Source of the DNA: a virus
Reading direction: 5' to 3' (one strand)
IMG/VR virus record: IMGVR_UViG_3300029922_000005
Location: 1 to 64,000 of that record
DNA: 64,000 nt
Position numbers and translations under genes: made by a program. The notes beneath the pieces are model-generated. The model saw only the letters and a list, made by a program, of their open reading frames with translations, had not been told where the DNA came from and made no database searches. Position 1 is the first letter of the stretch; each line of letters opens with the position of its first letter. Of this stretch, positions 25,103 through 33,611 are shown one piece after another.

Positions 25103-25732
25103 ATGCAACCAGAATACGAGCACATTATTCAAATCTTAGCATCATTAGCCGCTGGCTCTATATTGGGATTAGAACGTGGATTTCATGGTAAGCCTGCAGG
25201 TTTTAAAACTATGATATTGATTTGCGTTAGTTCATGTTTATTCACTATACTATCAGTTAATTTAGTTAGTGGTGATCGTATAGCATCAAATATAGTTACA
25301 GGAATAGGATTTATTGGTGCTGGAGTTGTATTTAAAGAAGGTGGAAATGTTCGTGGTATAACTTCTGCAGCTATCATTTGGATGGCATCAGCAATAGGTA
25401 TGTGTATTGGGTTTCAAAATTACGCACTATCTTTCTTTGTTTTATTAGTAGTTATGCTAGTTATGATTGTACTATTTAAGTTTGAGAAATTGTTTGATAC
25501 TTTTCATCATTCTAAATTATATATTATACATTTTATATTTTCTGAATATTCATTAGAAGATTTAGAAAAAGAAATGACAGAACTTGAAATTTCATATAAA
25601 AGAAATAAAATAGGTAAAACTAATAATATTATTAATGTTGAATATAATGTAATAATTTATCCAATTGAAAATATGAAAAAAATTGATAATTTTTTAATCA
25701 ATAATACTCATATAAATAGTTTTTATGATTAA
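25103..25732 (+). CDS. MgtC/SapB family membrane protein
   Basis: A 209-residue protein with the MgtC/SapB domain: LASLAAGSILGLERGFHGKPAGFKT, four to five membrane helices, and the diagnostic GIGFIGAGVVFKEGGNVRGITSAA loop region (written here in parts: GIGFIGAGVV, then VRGITSAAIIW). The last 70 residues form a soluble C-terminal domain as in longer MgtC proteins. MgtC helps bacteria survive low Mg2+ and modulates the ATP synthase. A phage copy is uncommon and may adjust host Mg2+ or energy metabolism. Confidence 0.88.
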   Translation: MQPEYEHIIQILASLAAGSILGLERGFHGKPAGFKTMILICVSSCLFTILSVNLVSGDRIASNIVTGIGFIGAGVVFKEGGNVRGITSAAIIWMASAIGMCIGFQNYALSFFVLLVVMLVMIVLFKFEKLFDTFHHSKLYIIHFIFSEYSLEDLEKEMTELEISYKRNKIGKTNNIINVEYNVIIYPIENMKKIDNFLINNTHINSFYD

Positions 25733-25751
25733 ATAAAATAAATAAATAAAT

Positions 25752-26411
25752 ATGTGGAATATTTTAAAAAGTAATGCTCGTAAAAAACTTGACGCTGAAA
25801 AAATTAAATTTGAATCTGAAAAAATTAAGCTTGAAGCTGAAAGATTGGATGCGCTATATAATATAGAAAGCAAACGACTAAATGATAAGATATCTAATGC
25901 ATGTATCAAATTTAGAAAAAAAGAAAAAGACAGAATAAAAAAATTGAATGAAATTTGTCCAAAATGTTCTTCTAATAAAGTTGTTGATAAAATAAGTCAA
26001 TTGAAAGGAGAGATAAATGGAACATCATTTGGATCAATGTCATTTGGATCAGGATATTCTTCAGGATCAATTCATGGAAGCATGGATACGTATGAAATTA
26101 ATAAATGTAATGATTGTGGTAATGAATGGAAAAAAGTTACTTATAATAATTACGGTGAAACTTCATGGGATCAAAAAATTAGATTCTTAAGATTATCTAT
26201 ATCTAATTTTATTCAATTTCCAGATAAAAAAGAACCTTATTATGTTATAGAAACAAGAAATTTCTGGTCTGGTACTAAATTAGAAATTTTACCTTTATTG
26301 CTTGAAAAAGAACATATTGAAAATGAATATTATAGTGTTAACAAAATTATAATGGATTTAATTAAAGGTAATGAAGATATTTTAATTGATAAATTAGGAT
26401 TTATAAAATGA
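25752..26411 (+). CDS. Coiled-coil zinc-ribbon protein
   Basis: A 219-residue protein. Residues 5-70 are a charged coiled coil with repeats of EKIKLEAE type. A zinc site is formed by CPKCSSNKV and CNDCGNEWKKV flanking a Gly/Ser-rich loop (GSMSFGSGYSSGSIHGSMD). The end is helical. No family recognised; a scaffold or nucleic-acid role is possible. Confidence 0.6.
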   Translation: MWNILKSNARKKLDAEKIKFESEKIKLEAERLDALYNIESKRLNDKISNACIKFRKKEKDRIKKLNEICPKCSSNKVVDKISQLKGEINGTSFGSMSFGSGYSSGSIHGSMDTYEINKCNDCGNEWKKVTYNNYGETSWDQKIRFLRLSISNFIQFPDKKEPYYVIETRNFWSGTKLEILPLLLEKEHIENEYYSVNKIIMDLIKGNEDILIDKLGFIK

Positions 26412-26439
26412 TAAATGGAATAGTTATAGATATTAAAAA

Positions 26440-27378
26440 ATGAAAAAAGATAAAAAATTAGTCATATCTTGTGGATTACCAGCAGCAGGTAAATCAAGCA
26501 TCATTGAAAAATATGTTGATTATAAATGTACATTACTATCAAGAGATATTGAAGGAGATACATTAAGTTCTCTTAATAAAAAACTTGAACAATTAATGTT
26601 AGATGGCGTGGATATTGTATTAGATGGAACATATTCAACTAAATTATCTAGGGCTGATGTTATTGAATTAGCAAAAAAATATAATTATTATATATTATGT
26701 ATTCATTTTACTACAAAAATTGAAGATTGTATGTTCAATCAGGTAACAAGAATGATAAGAAAATATGGTAAATTATTCACAGAATTAAGTGAATATTCTA
26801 ACTCTAATGATCCACATATGTTTCCTGTTGCTGCACTTTATAAAATTAATAAAAATTTTGAAGCACCTGAATTATCAGAAGGTATTGATGATATAGAAAA
26901 AATAGATTTTAAACGTTATTCATCAGAATATAAAAATAAAGCAATTTTATTTGATTATGATGGTACATTGAGATTAACTAAAAGTGGTGAACATTATCCA
27001 ACTGATATTAGTGATATTGAAATAATTCCAGGTAGAACAGAAAAACTTTTAGAATTACAAAGTCAAGGTTATATATTACTTGGAGTTTCAAATCAAAGTG
27101 GAATAGCAAAAGGATTATTATCTAATGATACAGCAATAGCTTGTTTTGAAAAAACAAATGAAATGCTAGGAGTTAATATTGATTATAAATATTGTGGGCA
27201 TTCAGTTCCTCCAATAACTTGCTATTGTAGAAAACCAGGAGTTGGACTAGGAATAGAATTTATTGAAAAATATAAACTTGATCCATCTCAATGCATAATG
27301 GTTGGAGATTTAACAAGTGATAAAACATTTGCTAAAAGATGTGGATTCAAATATATTGATGCTGCTAATTTCTTCTAA
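26440..27378 (+). CDS. pnkP: Polynucleotide kinase-phosphatase
   Basis: A 312-residue two-domain enzyme in the T4 Pnkp order. N-terminal kinase: Walker A GLPAAGKSS (residues 11-19), LSRD, and DGTYSTKLSRA with the lid Arg region. C-terminal HAD phosphatase from about residue 165: FDYDGTLR (motif I), VSNQSGIAKGLL, a Cys/His zinc loop YCGHSVPPITCYCRKPG and MVGDLTSDK. It phosphorylates 5'-OH ends and removes 3' phosphates, preparing RNA for the ligase at 1917. The HisB-like zinc loop is not in T4 Pnkp, so substrate may differ. Confidence 0.85.
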   Translation: MKKDKKLVISCGLPAAGKSSIIEKYVDYKCTLLSRDIEGDTLSSLNKKLEQLMLDGVDIVLDGTYSTKLSRADVIELAKKYNYYILCIHFTTKIEDCMFNQVTRMIRKYGKLFTELSEYSNSNDPHMFPVAALYKINKNFEAPELSEGIDDIEKIDFKRYSSEYKNKAILFDYDGTLRLTKSGEHYPTDISDIEIIPGRTEKLLELQSQGYILLGVSNQSGIAKGLLSNDTAIACFEKTNEMLGVNIDYKYCGHSVPPITCYCRKPGVGLGIEFIEKYKLDPSQCIMVGDLTSDKTFAKRCGFKYIDAANFF

Positions 27379-27402
27379 TTAATATTAAAAAACATTAAAT
27401 TA

Positions 27403-27436
27403 AACCTTGAATATTTTATATTCAAGGTTTTTTTTA
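27403..27436 (+). terminator. Intrinsic terminator
   Basis: An 11-bp stem AACCTTGAATA/TATTCAAGGTT followed by a T run. Ends the kinase-phosphatase transcript. A TACTTTTG box at 27437-27444 directly after it may start the next one. Confidence 0.85.
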
Positions 27437-27468
27437 TACTTTTGTATTGTAATTAAAACAAACTACTT

Positions 27469-27735
27469 ATGAAAGAGCCGAAAGATATAATTGATATTCC
27501 TACAATTGATAATATTGATTTATTCTATTCAAATAGGGATAGAGCAGAACATATGAATTTAGAACATTGTCCATGCTGTGGAAAAGAATTAAAAAATCCA
27601 GAATATTTCATCAATTCTATATATGGTGGATGTATGTATAAATCTGATGATAAAGAAGTTTATTCTGACACATGGATTATGGGTGTAGGTCCAGAATGTA
27701 GAAAAAAGTTTCCAGAAGGTTATGTATTCAAATAA
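27469..27735 (+). CDS. Zinc-binding 88-aa protein
   Basis: Contains EHCPCCGKELKNPEYF and later a C (GGCMYK) and GPECRKKF, giving a possible four-Cys metal site. The arrangement resembles short phage proteins with a treble-clef-like fold. Preceded by a -7-like TACTTTTG box. Function unknown. Confidence 0.62.
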   Translation: MKEPKDIIDIPTIDNIDLFYSNRDRAEHMNLEHCPCCGKELKNPEYFINSIYGGCMYKSDDKEVYSDTWIMGVGPECRKKFPEGYVFK

Positions 27736-27743
27736 TTGGTATT

Positions 27744-28001
27744 ATGAAAGATAAACTTTTTAAAATTTTTAAAATTTTTTATAATTTCATTTTATTGATT
27801 GTATATGGATATATGTTTTCACTTACAATTGGTGCAATAAAAATTACATATAATTTATATAATATTCATTATTATTCATTAAATAAATGTATTTAGAATT
27901 ATATTGTTTTAGGATTAGTTTCATTGATAATTTTTATTATATTTATTACTATATTAGTTATTTCATATATTACATTAAAAACTAAAAAAAATAAAATATA
28001 A
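27744..28001 (+). CDS. Membrane protein with in-frame amber codon
   Basis: ATG 27744 opens a frame with one hydrophobic helix (residues 11-33), then TAG at 27894-27896 (codon 51). The same frame continues without break for 34 more codons and encodes a second membrane helix and a Lys-rich end before TAA at 27999. So an 85-residue two-span protein is cut by amber. Either a recent nonsense mutation, readthrough, or two separate products. Starts 8 nt after the previous stop. Confidence 0.5.
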
Positions 28002-28005
28002 AATT

Positions 28006-28728
28006 ATGCCAAAAATTTATGAAGTGGGCGGATGTGTACGTGACCGTATCTTAGGAGTTGATTGTAAAGATATAGACTTTACTTTTGTATTGGATGACAA
28101 GAATCAATCAGTTGAATCTGGATTCATGTCAATGGACTTGTGGTTACGTAAAAATGGCTACACCGTATATAATTCAACTCCAAGATGTTTCACAATCAAA
28201 GCAAAGTTTCCAAAAGGACATAAGCATGAAGGGTTAACTGCAGATTTTGTAATGGCTAGAAAGGAAATTGGTTATTACGAAGGAACAAGACGTCCAATTT
28301 TAGAACTTGGTACACTTGAAGATGATTTAATCAGACGTGATTTCACATTGAATGCTATGGCACTTGATGAAGATGAAAATTTGATTGATTTATTTGATGG
28401 AGTAAAAGATCTTAAAATGGGTATTCTTAGAACGCCAAGACCTTGCCAACTTACATTTGATGAGGATCCATTACGGATTTTACGTTGTGAGCGTTTTTGT
28501 ATTACAAAAGGTTTCAGAATGACTGATGATATTGAAGTTGCTATTAAAAATTATGATTATGAATCAAAAATGCAAGTAGTTTCAAATGAAAGAATTCAAG
28601 ATGAACTTACCAAGTGTTTTAAATTTGATACATTAAAAACAATTTTGATGTTGAATGAATTTCCTGAATTGAGAGATTATGTATTTAATCATACTAAGAT
28701 GTGGTTGAAACCATCATTTCAAAAATAA
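28006..28728 (+). CDS. cca: CCA-adding enzyme, nucleotidyltransferase half
   Basis: A 240-residue protein matching the N-terminal catalytic part of class II tRNA nucleotidyltransferases: YEVGGCVRDRILG with the G-G-x-x-R-D motif, DIDFTF (metal Asps), RRDFTLNAMA, and the neck EDPLRILRCERF with RRxxR-like NERIQDEL. It lacks the HD C-terminal domain found in Bacteroidetes versions. A separate gene at 48745 supplies that domain. It would add CCA to tRNA ends, which the tRNA-like genes here lack. Confidence 0.85.
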   Translation: MPKIYEVGGCVRDRILGVDCKDIDFTFVLDDKNQSVESGFMSMDLWLRKNGYTVYNSTPRCFTIKAKFPKGHKHEGLTADFVMARKEIGYYEGTRRPILELGTLEDDLIRRDFTLNAMALDEDENLIDLFDGVKDLKMGILRTPRPCQLTFDEDPLRILRCERFCITKGFRMTDDIEVAIKNYDYESKMQVVSNERIQDELTKCFKFDTLKTILMLNEFPELRDYVFNHTKMWLKPSFQK

Positions 28729-28765
28729 AAAAAGAGTTGTGATTTAAATCACAACTCTTTTTTTA
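28728..28765. terminator. Bidirectional terminator
   Basis: Perfect stem GAGTTGTGATTT/AAATCACAACTC at 28734-28757 with A run before and T run after. Serves the converging cca half and the minus-strand gene at 28763. Confidence 0.88.
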
Positions 28766-28963
28766 TTTTTTCTTTAAACGTTTATTTAAAATTTCACTTA
28801 TAACATAATTAATATCATTATTTGTTGGTTTATAACCTTCAATTGTAGTGGATTTAAAATTTTTAACTGCACTATTTATTGCAACTAAAAATTGAAGTTT
28901 TAATTCTTCTCTTATTCTCCAATTTTCAAATTCCTTTATTTCTTTTTCTTTATCTGTTTTCAT
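28763..28963 (-). CDS. Unknown 66-aa helical protein
   Basis: Helical, charged, starting MKTDKEKEIKEFENWRIREE and ending NKRLKKK. Lies directly downstream of the receiver-like gene on the same strand with a 7-nt gap, so likely in its operon. Function unknown. Confidence 0.58.
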   Translation of the reverse strand: MKTDKEKEIKEFENWRIREELKLQFLVAINSAVKNFKSTTIEGYKPTNNDINYVISEILNKRLKKK

Positions 28964-28970
28964 AATATTA

Positions 28971-29309
28971 TTAATAACAATGTTTCATGTAATTCTTTAA
29001 ATAACAATCAATATTTTCTCTACCCACTGTATTAGCTGATTGCATTGCATATGCAGGTAGTTTTATTTTTTTCATGTCACAGTATCTACATAACCATTTC
29101 GCACACTCATAGCCATCCCCATTACCTGTACCTAAGTCATGATCAAAGCATATCGCATCAGGTAATCCATTGATCATAATCCAATCTTGAAATTCAAGTT
29201 GTGATGTTACCCAGGATACATTTACGTCTTTTCCTATTGGACTAAAAACTAACCAATCATTTTTCATTGGATCACGAGAGTCATCTAGCCAAAGTAATGT
29301 TTTCATCAT
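28971..29309 (-). CDS. Cyclic-phosphate-processing receiver protein
   Basis: A 112-residue receiver-like fold: TLLWLDDSRDP at the start, AICFDHDLGTGNGDGYECAKWL in the middle, and a LPAYAMQSANTVGRENI segment. The LDD-x-R-x-P and DHDLG-x-G-DG pattern matches the receiver-derived family that Burroughs and Aravind linked to RNA-end processing (2',3'-cyclic phosphate) beside ligases. Predicted role: hydrolysis of cyclic or terminal phosphates on cleaved RNA. Fits with the ligase and kinase-phosphatase. Confidence 0.72.
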   Translation of the reverse strand: MMKTLLWLDDSRDPMKNDWLVFSPIGKDVNVSWVTSQLEFQDWIMINGLPDAICFDHDLGTGNGDGYECAKWLCRYCDMKKIKLPAYAMQSANTVGRENIDCYLKNYMKHCY

Positions 29310-29470
29310 TTTTTTGTAAATTTATTTTTAATTGATTTATATCTTTTTCTAAAAAAAGTTTTTATAATTGATAAAATAATAGAACCACATAAAGACAATC
29401 CTAAATAAATCAACATAAAAACAAAAAATATTTTAGTTAAACGATCTGATGATTTGGACATTTTATTCAT
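29306..29470 (-). CDS. Single-span membrane microprotein
   Basis: A 54-residue frame (MNKMSKSSDRLTKIFFVFML) with one helix over residues 13-38 and a basic tail ending KFTKK. Its stop overlaps the receiver-like gene's start (ATGATG), as in true coupled genes. Function unknown. Confidence 0.5.
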   Translation of the reverse strand: MNKMSKSSDRLTKIFFVFMLIYLGLSLCGSIILSIIKTFFRKRYKSIKNKFTKK

Positions 29471-29543
29471 TTATTTTTTATTACAAATATATAATAAAAA
29501 AATGAATTATTGTTGAATAATTCATTAATTTTTGTTAAATATT

Positions 29544-29762
29544 TTAATAATCTTGATAATAATTCATATTCGGTAAATTATTATCATGTGCATATTTTTT
29601 ACCTTTATTTATTATATCTTCTTCTGATGTGGAATCAAAATTATATTCAATTCCGTTTTCATCACACCATCTTTTATAATAAGTATAATATTTATCTAAT
29701 GATGTACCAGGCATCTGATTTGTATCAGCTTCGTTTAATTCTTTAAATTTTTTAACTTTCAT
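29544..29762 (-). CDS. Protein with degenerate N-tag
   Basis: A 72-residue protein starting MKVKKFKELNEADTNQMPG. The first ten residues resemble the MK-x-x-K-x-FE tag of the neighbouring cassettes, but the C-terminus (MNYYQDY) lacks NKFNL. Acidic, soluble. It follows the run of tagged genes on the same strand. Confidence 0.62.
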   Translation of the reverse strand: MKVKKFKELNEADTNQMPGTSLDKYYTYYKRWCDENGIEYNFDSTSEEDIINKGKKYAHDNNLPNMNYYQDY

Positions 29763-29779
29763 ATTTGTATATATTAAAT

Positions 29780-30232
29780 TTATAAATTAAATTTACTTGC
29801 TTCTTTTTTTAGTTTATATTGTTTATATTGTTCTGGATATTTGTCAATAATTTCTTTTCTATATTTATAATTTAAAACATCAAAAAAATCTTCATCATTT
29901 ACATTATCTTTTATGTTCCAATTTGCACCTGCTTTTATTAATTCATTCATAATTTGAATATTACTATAATATGAAGTATACCATAAAGCTGTTCTATTTA
30001 AATTATTAGTCAAATCTAAAATAGCTCCTGCTTTTATTAATTCTTTAACTCCTTCTAAAAAATCTTTATTAACTGATGTTATTAATGGAGTATTACCTTC
30101 CATTGTTTTGGAGTTTATATCAACATCAGTTTTTTCAATCAATTCCTTAATTTCTTCAATATTTTTAGTTCTAATATAAAAATATAGATTATCATTATTA
30201 TAATTATTTTCAAATTTTTTTAAGTATTTCAT
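29780..30232 (-). CDS. Tagged ankyrin-repeat protein
   Basis: A 150-residue protein with N-tag MKYLKKFENNYNND, at least two to three ankyrin units (EGNTPLITSVNKDF, RTALWYTSYYSN and KAGANWNIKDN), and C-end KKEASKFNL. Ankyrin repeats bind protein partners. It is the last of ten overlapping minus-strand genes. Confidence 0.82.
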   Translation of the reverse strand: MKYLKKFENNYNNDNLYFYIRTKNIEEIKELIEKTDVDINSKTMEGNTPLITSVNKDFLEGVKELIKAGAILDLTNNLNRTALWYTSYYSNIQIMNELIKAGANWNIKDNVNDEDFFDVLNYKYRKEIIDKYPEQYKQYKLKKEASKFNL

Positions 30233-30720
30233 ATGTTAAATTTACCTGCTTCTTTTTTAAGTTTATATTCTTCATATTTTTTAGGATAATTATCAATTAT
30301 ATATTGTAATATTATTGGATTTGAACTATTAATTCTACTAAAAATATCTAATCCTTTTATATTTTTAGTATTAAGATCAATTCCAGATTTCATTATTAAA
30401 TCAATAATATTATCAATTTTAAATTTATATGTGGTATAATTCCATTGATTATTATCTACAATATGAAATAAGCAATTTTCATTAACTCTATTTGTTAAAT
30501 TTACATCTGCTCCACTCTCAATTAACAATTTAATGATACTATAATTTAATTTAATTACAGCCTTAATTAATGGAGTTCTACTTTTACTAGAATCAAAGCA
30601 ATTAACATTAGCTCCATCTGTTATTAATTCTCTTACTTTTTGTAAAGATGATTTAGATTCAGAATATTTTAATAATTCATCATCTAATTCTTTCTGAGTA
30701 TATGTTATTAAATGTTTCAT
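30229..30720 (-). CDS. Tagged ankyrin-repeat protein
   Basis: A 163-residue protein whose N-tag is diverged (MKHLITYTQKELDDE) while the C-end KKEAGKFNI is standard. Ankyrin units: SRTPLIKAVIKLNYSIIKLL, ESGADVNLTNRVNENCLF. Overlaps both neighbours by 4 nt. Partner unknown. Confidence 0.8.
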   Translation of the reverse strand: MKHLITYTQKELDDELLKYSESKSSLQKVRELITDGANVNCFDSSKSRTPLIKAVIKLNYSIIKLLIESGADVNLTNRVNENCLFHIVDNNQWNYTTYKFKIDNIIDLIMKSGIDLNTKNIKGLDIFSRINSSNPIILQYIIDNYPKKYEEYKLKKEAGKFNI

Positions 30721-31235
30721 ATGTTAAATTTATTTGCTTCTTTTTTAAGTTTGTATTTTTCATATTGCGTAGGATATTTATTCATAATTTCTTTTGAATG
30801 TTTTATAGTTAAATAATCAAGAAATTCCAATTCATATTTATTAATAATATTCCAATCAGCTCCTTCTTCTATTAATAATTCCATAACATCATAATGATGT
30901 CTATCTGCAGCCCATATTAATGCACTTTTATTATCACAATCAACATAATCAATATTGGCGCCAGCATTCAATAGTTCTGTTGATATTTGTGCATATAAAT
31001 TATAATATTTAGATATATTATTTTTTATATAACAACTTAAAATTGAACATTTAATTAACGGAGTTCTATTCATCCAATTTACATCAATATTATCAATAAT
31101 ACATCCATTATCAATAGCATTTCTTATTTTTTTTAATAATTTTATAGCATCTGATTCATAATATATTTCATCTTCTAAAATATAATTCAAATCAGAATTC
31201 ATTATAGAAATCTCAAATTTTTTTAAATATTTCAT
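30717..31235 (-). CDS. Tagged ankyrin-repeat protein
   Basis: A 172-residue protein: MKYLKKFEISIMNSDL, then ankyrin units NRTPLIKCSIL, NAGANIDYVDCDNKSALIWA and EEGADWNIIN, ending KKEANKFNI. Its C-terminal 35 residues (MNKYPTQYEKYKLKKEANKF) closely match those of the ankyrin members at 29780 and 30229, so the C-terminal module is longer than the NKFNI tag itself. Confidence 0.82.
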   Translation of the reverse strand: MKYLKKFEISIMNSDLNYILEDEIYYESDAIKLLKKIRNAIDNGCIIDNIDVNWMNRTPLIKCSILSCYIKNNISKYYNLYAQISTELLNAGANIDYVDCDNKSALIWAADRHHYDVMELLIEEGADWNIINKYELEFLDYLTIKHSKEIMNKYPTQYEKYKLKKEANKFNI

Positions 31236-31738
31236 AAGTTAAATTGTTTTGCTAATTTTCTATCTGGATATTTATTATAAAACCAATTCCAATAACCTTC
31301 CAAATCATTATATGGTAAATTATTATTATAACATTGAAATTGTGTTACAGATTCTGGTAATTCTGGCAATTCAGATAAATTATTATTCTCGCATAAAAAA
31401 TATTCTAAATTACTTGGTAATTCTGGCAATTCTTCTAAATTATTACCACCACAAGATAAATTTATTAATGATTTTGGTAATTTAGGCAATGTTTTTAATT
31501 TATTCTCATGAATATATAATCCTGTTAATGTATCTGGTAATTCTGGCAACGTTTTTAATTCATTATTACCACAAAATAATTCTTCTAAATTACTTGGTAA
31601 TTCTGGTAATGATTTTAATTTATTGTGATGACAATCTAAATATGTTAATGTATCTGATAATTCAGGTAAAGACGTTAAACCTTTATTAGCAAGATTGAGT
31701 TTTGTTATTATATTTTCAAATCTTTTTATATATTTCAT
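31232..31738 (-). CDS. Tagged leucine-rich-repeat protein
   Basis: A 168-residue protein with N-tag MKYIKRFENIITKLNLANKG, then about six LRRs of the short bacterial type (LPELPDTLTGL-x-x-x-x-NKLKT), as in YopM/IpaH effectors, ending KLAKQFNL. There is no E3-ligase domain. The LRR arc would bind a host protein. Overlaps neighbours by 4-7 nt. Confidence 0.85.
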   Translation of the reverse strand: MKYIKRFENIITKLNLANKGLTSLPELSDTLTYLDCHHNKLKSLPELPSNLEELFCGNNELKTLPELPDTLTGLYIHENKLKTLPKLPKSLINLSCGGNNLEELPELPSNLEYFLCENNNLSELPELPESVTQFQCYNNNLPYNDLEGYWNWFYNKYPDRKLAKQFNL

Positions 31739-32112
31739 ATGTTAAATTTATTTGTATCTTTAAGATATGGTAATGCTTCTTTACTTGTTAACTTCCATTT
31801 TGAATTTAATGTTGTAATATTTCTAATTTTATCAAGTGTCATACTTGATAAAATATTAGGTTGTATATATCTATCTATCTTAAAATCAATTTTCATAAGA
31901 ATATTATATTCCTGTACATTAGCTGCATAAGCTATAATTTTAATAAAACTTTTATGATAAAATATATCATAATCTATATTATTTTCATCTAAAATATCAA
32001 TGTGCTCATATAGATCTTCATATACATTTTCATATTCAAAATATGTTTTAAACATTATATTATATCCATTTCTATCTATTTTCTTATCTTCATATTCTTT
32101 TATATATTTCAT
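31735..32112 (-). CDS. Tagged protein, unknown middle
   Basis: A 125-residue protein: MKYIKEYEDKKIDRNGYNI, a unique soluble alpha/beta middle, and DTNKFNI at the end. No repeats or motifs. Overlaps at both ends. Confidence 0.78.
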   Translation of the reverse strand: MKYIKEYEDKKIDRNGYNIMFKTYFEYENVYEDLYEHIDILDENNIDYDIFYHKSFIKIIAYAANVQEYNILMKIDFKIDRYIQPNILSSMTLDKIRNITTLNSKWKLTSKEALPYLKDTNKFNI

Positions 32113-32537
32113 AAGTTAAATTTATTTGTAGCGTTATTTAATTCCCATTGATAATATGTAGTTTCTTTTAATTCTTCAAATTTATCTTGAGAAACTTTTA
32201 ACGATGATGATATAAATATTTTTTCAAATGAAGAAGGATATGTGTTTATTATTTCCCTTCCAATATGAATTTTTTCATTTTCTTTTAATTCATGTTGATC
32301 TAGTTCACATATATAAGAAATAATATCTACATTCAGTTGAATACATTCATCAAAAATTTTTGGAGATAAAATTCTGCATAGTGCTAAATAATTATTTTGC
32401 TTGTTAAATTTCCAATTATAACTACCGGATTTATATATCATATAAAATCCTGAAGGATATTCAGTTATAAAATCATTAAATTGAATTTTTGATTTTATTT
32501 TATCTTTATAATTCTCATATATTTTAATATATTTCAT
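32109..32537 (-). CDS. Tagged protein, unknown middle
   Basis: A 142-residue protein: MKYIKIYENYKDKIKSKIQF ... NATNKFNL. The middle is helix-rich (IYKSGSYNWKF, LCRILSPKIFDECIQL) with no recognised domain, perhaps a diverged helical repeat. Confidence 0.78.
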   Translation of the reverse strand: MKYIKIYENYKDKIKSKIQFNDFITEYPSGFYMIYKSGSYNWKFNKQNNYLALCRILSPKIFDECIQLNVDIISYICELDQHELKENEKIHIGREIINTYPSSFEKIFISSSLKVSQDKFEELKETTYYQWELNNATNKFNL

Positions 32538-32878
32538 AAGTTAAATTTTTCTTCTGCTTCTTTTTTAATTAAATAGTTATTATATTCATTTGGATAATTT
32601 TTTATAATATTTTCATATTGCTTATCAGTCAATAAATATGTAAAATAGTAACCTTTATTATTTTTAACATTCCAATCTGCTCCTGCTTCAATTAAAATGT
32701 TAACTATCTGCATATAATCATGCTGTGCTGCATAAAATAATGGAGTACGACCATCAATAGCTTTAATATTTATATCAGTGCCAGTACGAATTAAATGTTT
32801 AATTCTATTAATATCACCTTTTAAAATTGCATTAAATAAATCAATGCCTTTATCTTCAAATAATTTTATATATTTCAT
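32534..32878 (-). CDS. Tagged ankyrin-repeat protein
   Basis: A 114-residue protein: MKYIKLFEDKGIDLFNAILK, then ankyrin units TDINIKAIDGRTPLFYAAQH and EAGADWNVKNNKG, and the end KKEAEEKFNL. About two full repeats only. Overlaps neighbours. Confidence 0.82.
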   Translation of the reverse strand: MKYIKLFEDKGIDLFNAILKGDINRIKHLIRTGTDINIKAIDGRTPLFYAAQHDYMQIVNILIEAGADWNVKNNKGYYFTYLLTDKQYENIIKNYPNEYNNYLIKKEAEEKFNL

Positions 32879-33186
32879 ATGTTAAATTTATTTATATTCT
32901 TCCAAAGTTCTGGATCAGTTGACATTCTAAAAAATGGTTCTTCTTTAAAATTATTATGAGTTATCCAATTTTCAACAGTAAATTTATTAATATCACTAGA
33001 TCCATTATAATATCTAAATGGTGGATATTCTAAATCTTCTATTTTTGCAAATGTATATGTGATTCCATTATAATCAATTAATTTAACTAAATATTTTTTA
33101 TTTTTATTATAATTACTATTAAAACTATAATATGATCCAATATTAAGATTTAATTCTATTTTTTCAAATGTTTTTATATATTTCAT
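32875..33186 (-). CDS. Tagged protein, beta-rich middle
   Basis: A 103-residue protein: MKYIKTFEKIELNLNIGSYY, a strand-rich middle (YLVKLIDYNGITYTFAKIED) and the end NINKFNI. A GSYYSF turn replaces GDYV, so it may be a related barrel. Confidence 0.76.
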   Translation of the reverse strand: MKYIKTFEKIELNLNIGSYYSFNSNYNKNKKYLVKLIDYNGITYTFAKIEDLEYPPFRYYNGSSDINKFTVENWITHNNFKEEPFFRMSTDPELWKNINKFNI

Positions 33187-33593
33187 ATGTTAAATTTATT
33201 TGAACTTATTATCAAATCAAAATCATCTTTATTTATTTGATTTATTATATAATCAACATGTTTAGCTGTTATGCTAAATGTATATATACAATTATATTCA
33301 TTTTTAACTAAATCTAATCCATCTATAGTTTCAAAATATTCTTCAATAATATTAAATTCATCATGAATATTTGATAATTTCAAATAAGTTTCTCCTAATA
33401 TTATAGCAAATTCAAATGTTGTTGAAGAAGGTGTCTTTGAATAAAAAGATATTTCATTATGATATTTATATATTTTATTATAATTTGAAGTTAGATTAAA
33501 ATCTAATGATAATATAAAATTTACTAAAAAATTCATAAAATAAGCACTATTATCAGTTAAATCATATTTCTCAAATGTTTTTATATATTTCAT
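33183..33593 (-). CDS. Tagged protein, unknown middle
   Basis: First gene of the ten-gene run. A 136-residue protein: MKYIKTFEKYDLTDNSAYF ... ISSNKFNI. Central YHNEISFYSKTPSSTTFEFA has no known match. No clear promoter is visible just upstream; the PPK2-HAD gene ends 19 nt before its ATG on the same strand, so readthrough is likely. Confidence 0.76.
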   Translation of the reverse strand: MKYIKTFEKYDLTDNSAYFMNFLVNFILSLDFNLTSNYNKIYKYHNEISFYSKTPSSTTFEFAIILGETYLKLSNIHDEFNIIEEYFETIDGLDLVKNEYNCIYTFSITAKHVDYIINQINKDDFDLIISSNKFNI

Positions 33594-33611
33594 ATTATTA
33601 TTTATTATTTA

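Noticed and set aside
31249-31689. Plus-strand frames opposite the LRR gene
   Set aside because: They are shadows caused by the repetitive LRR codons; no tags, no promoter, poor composition.
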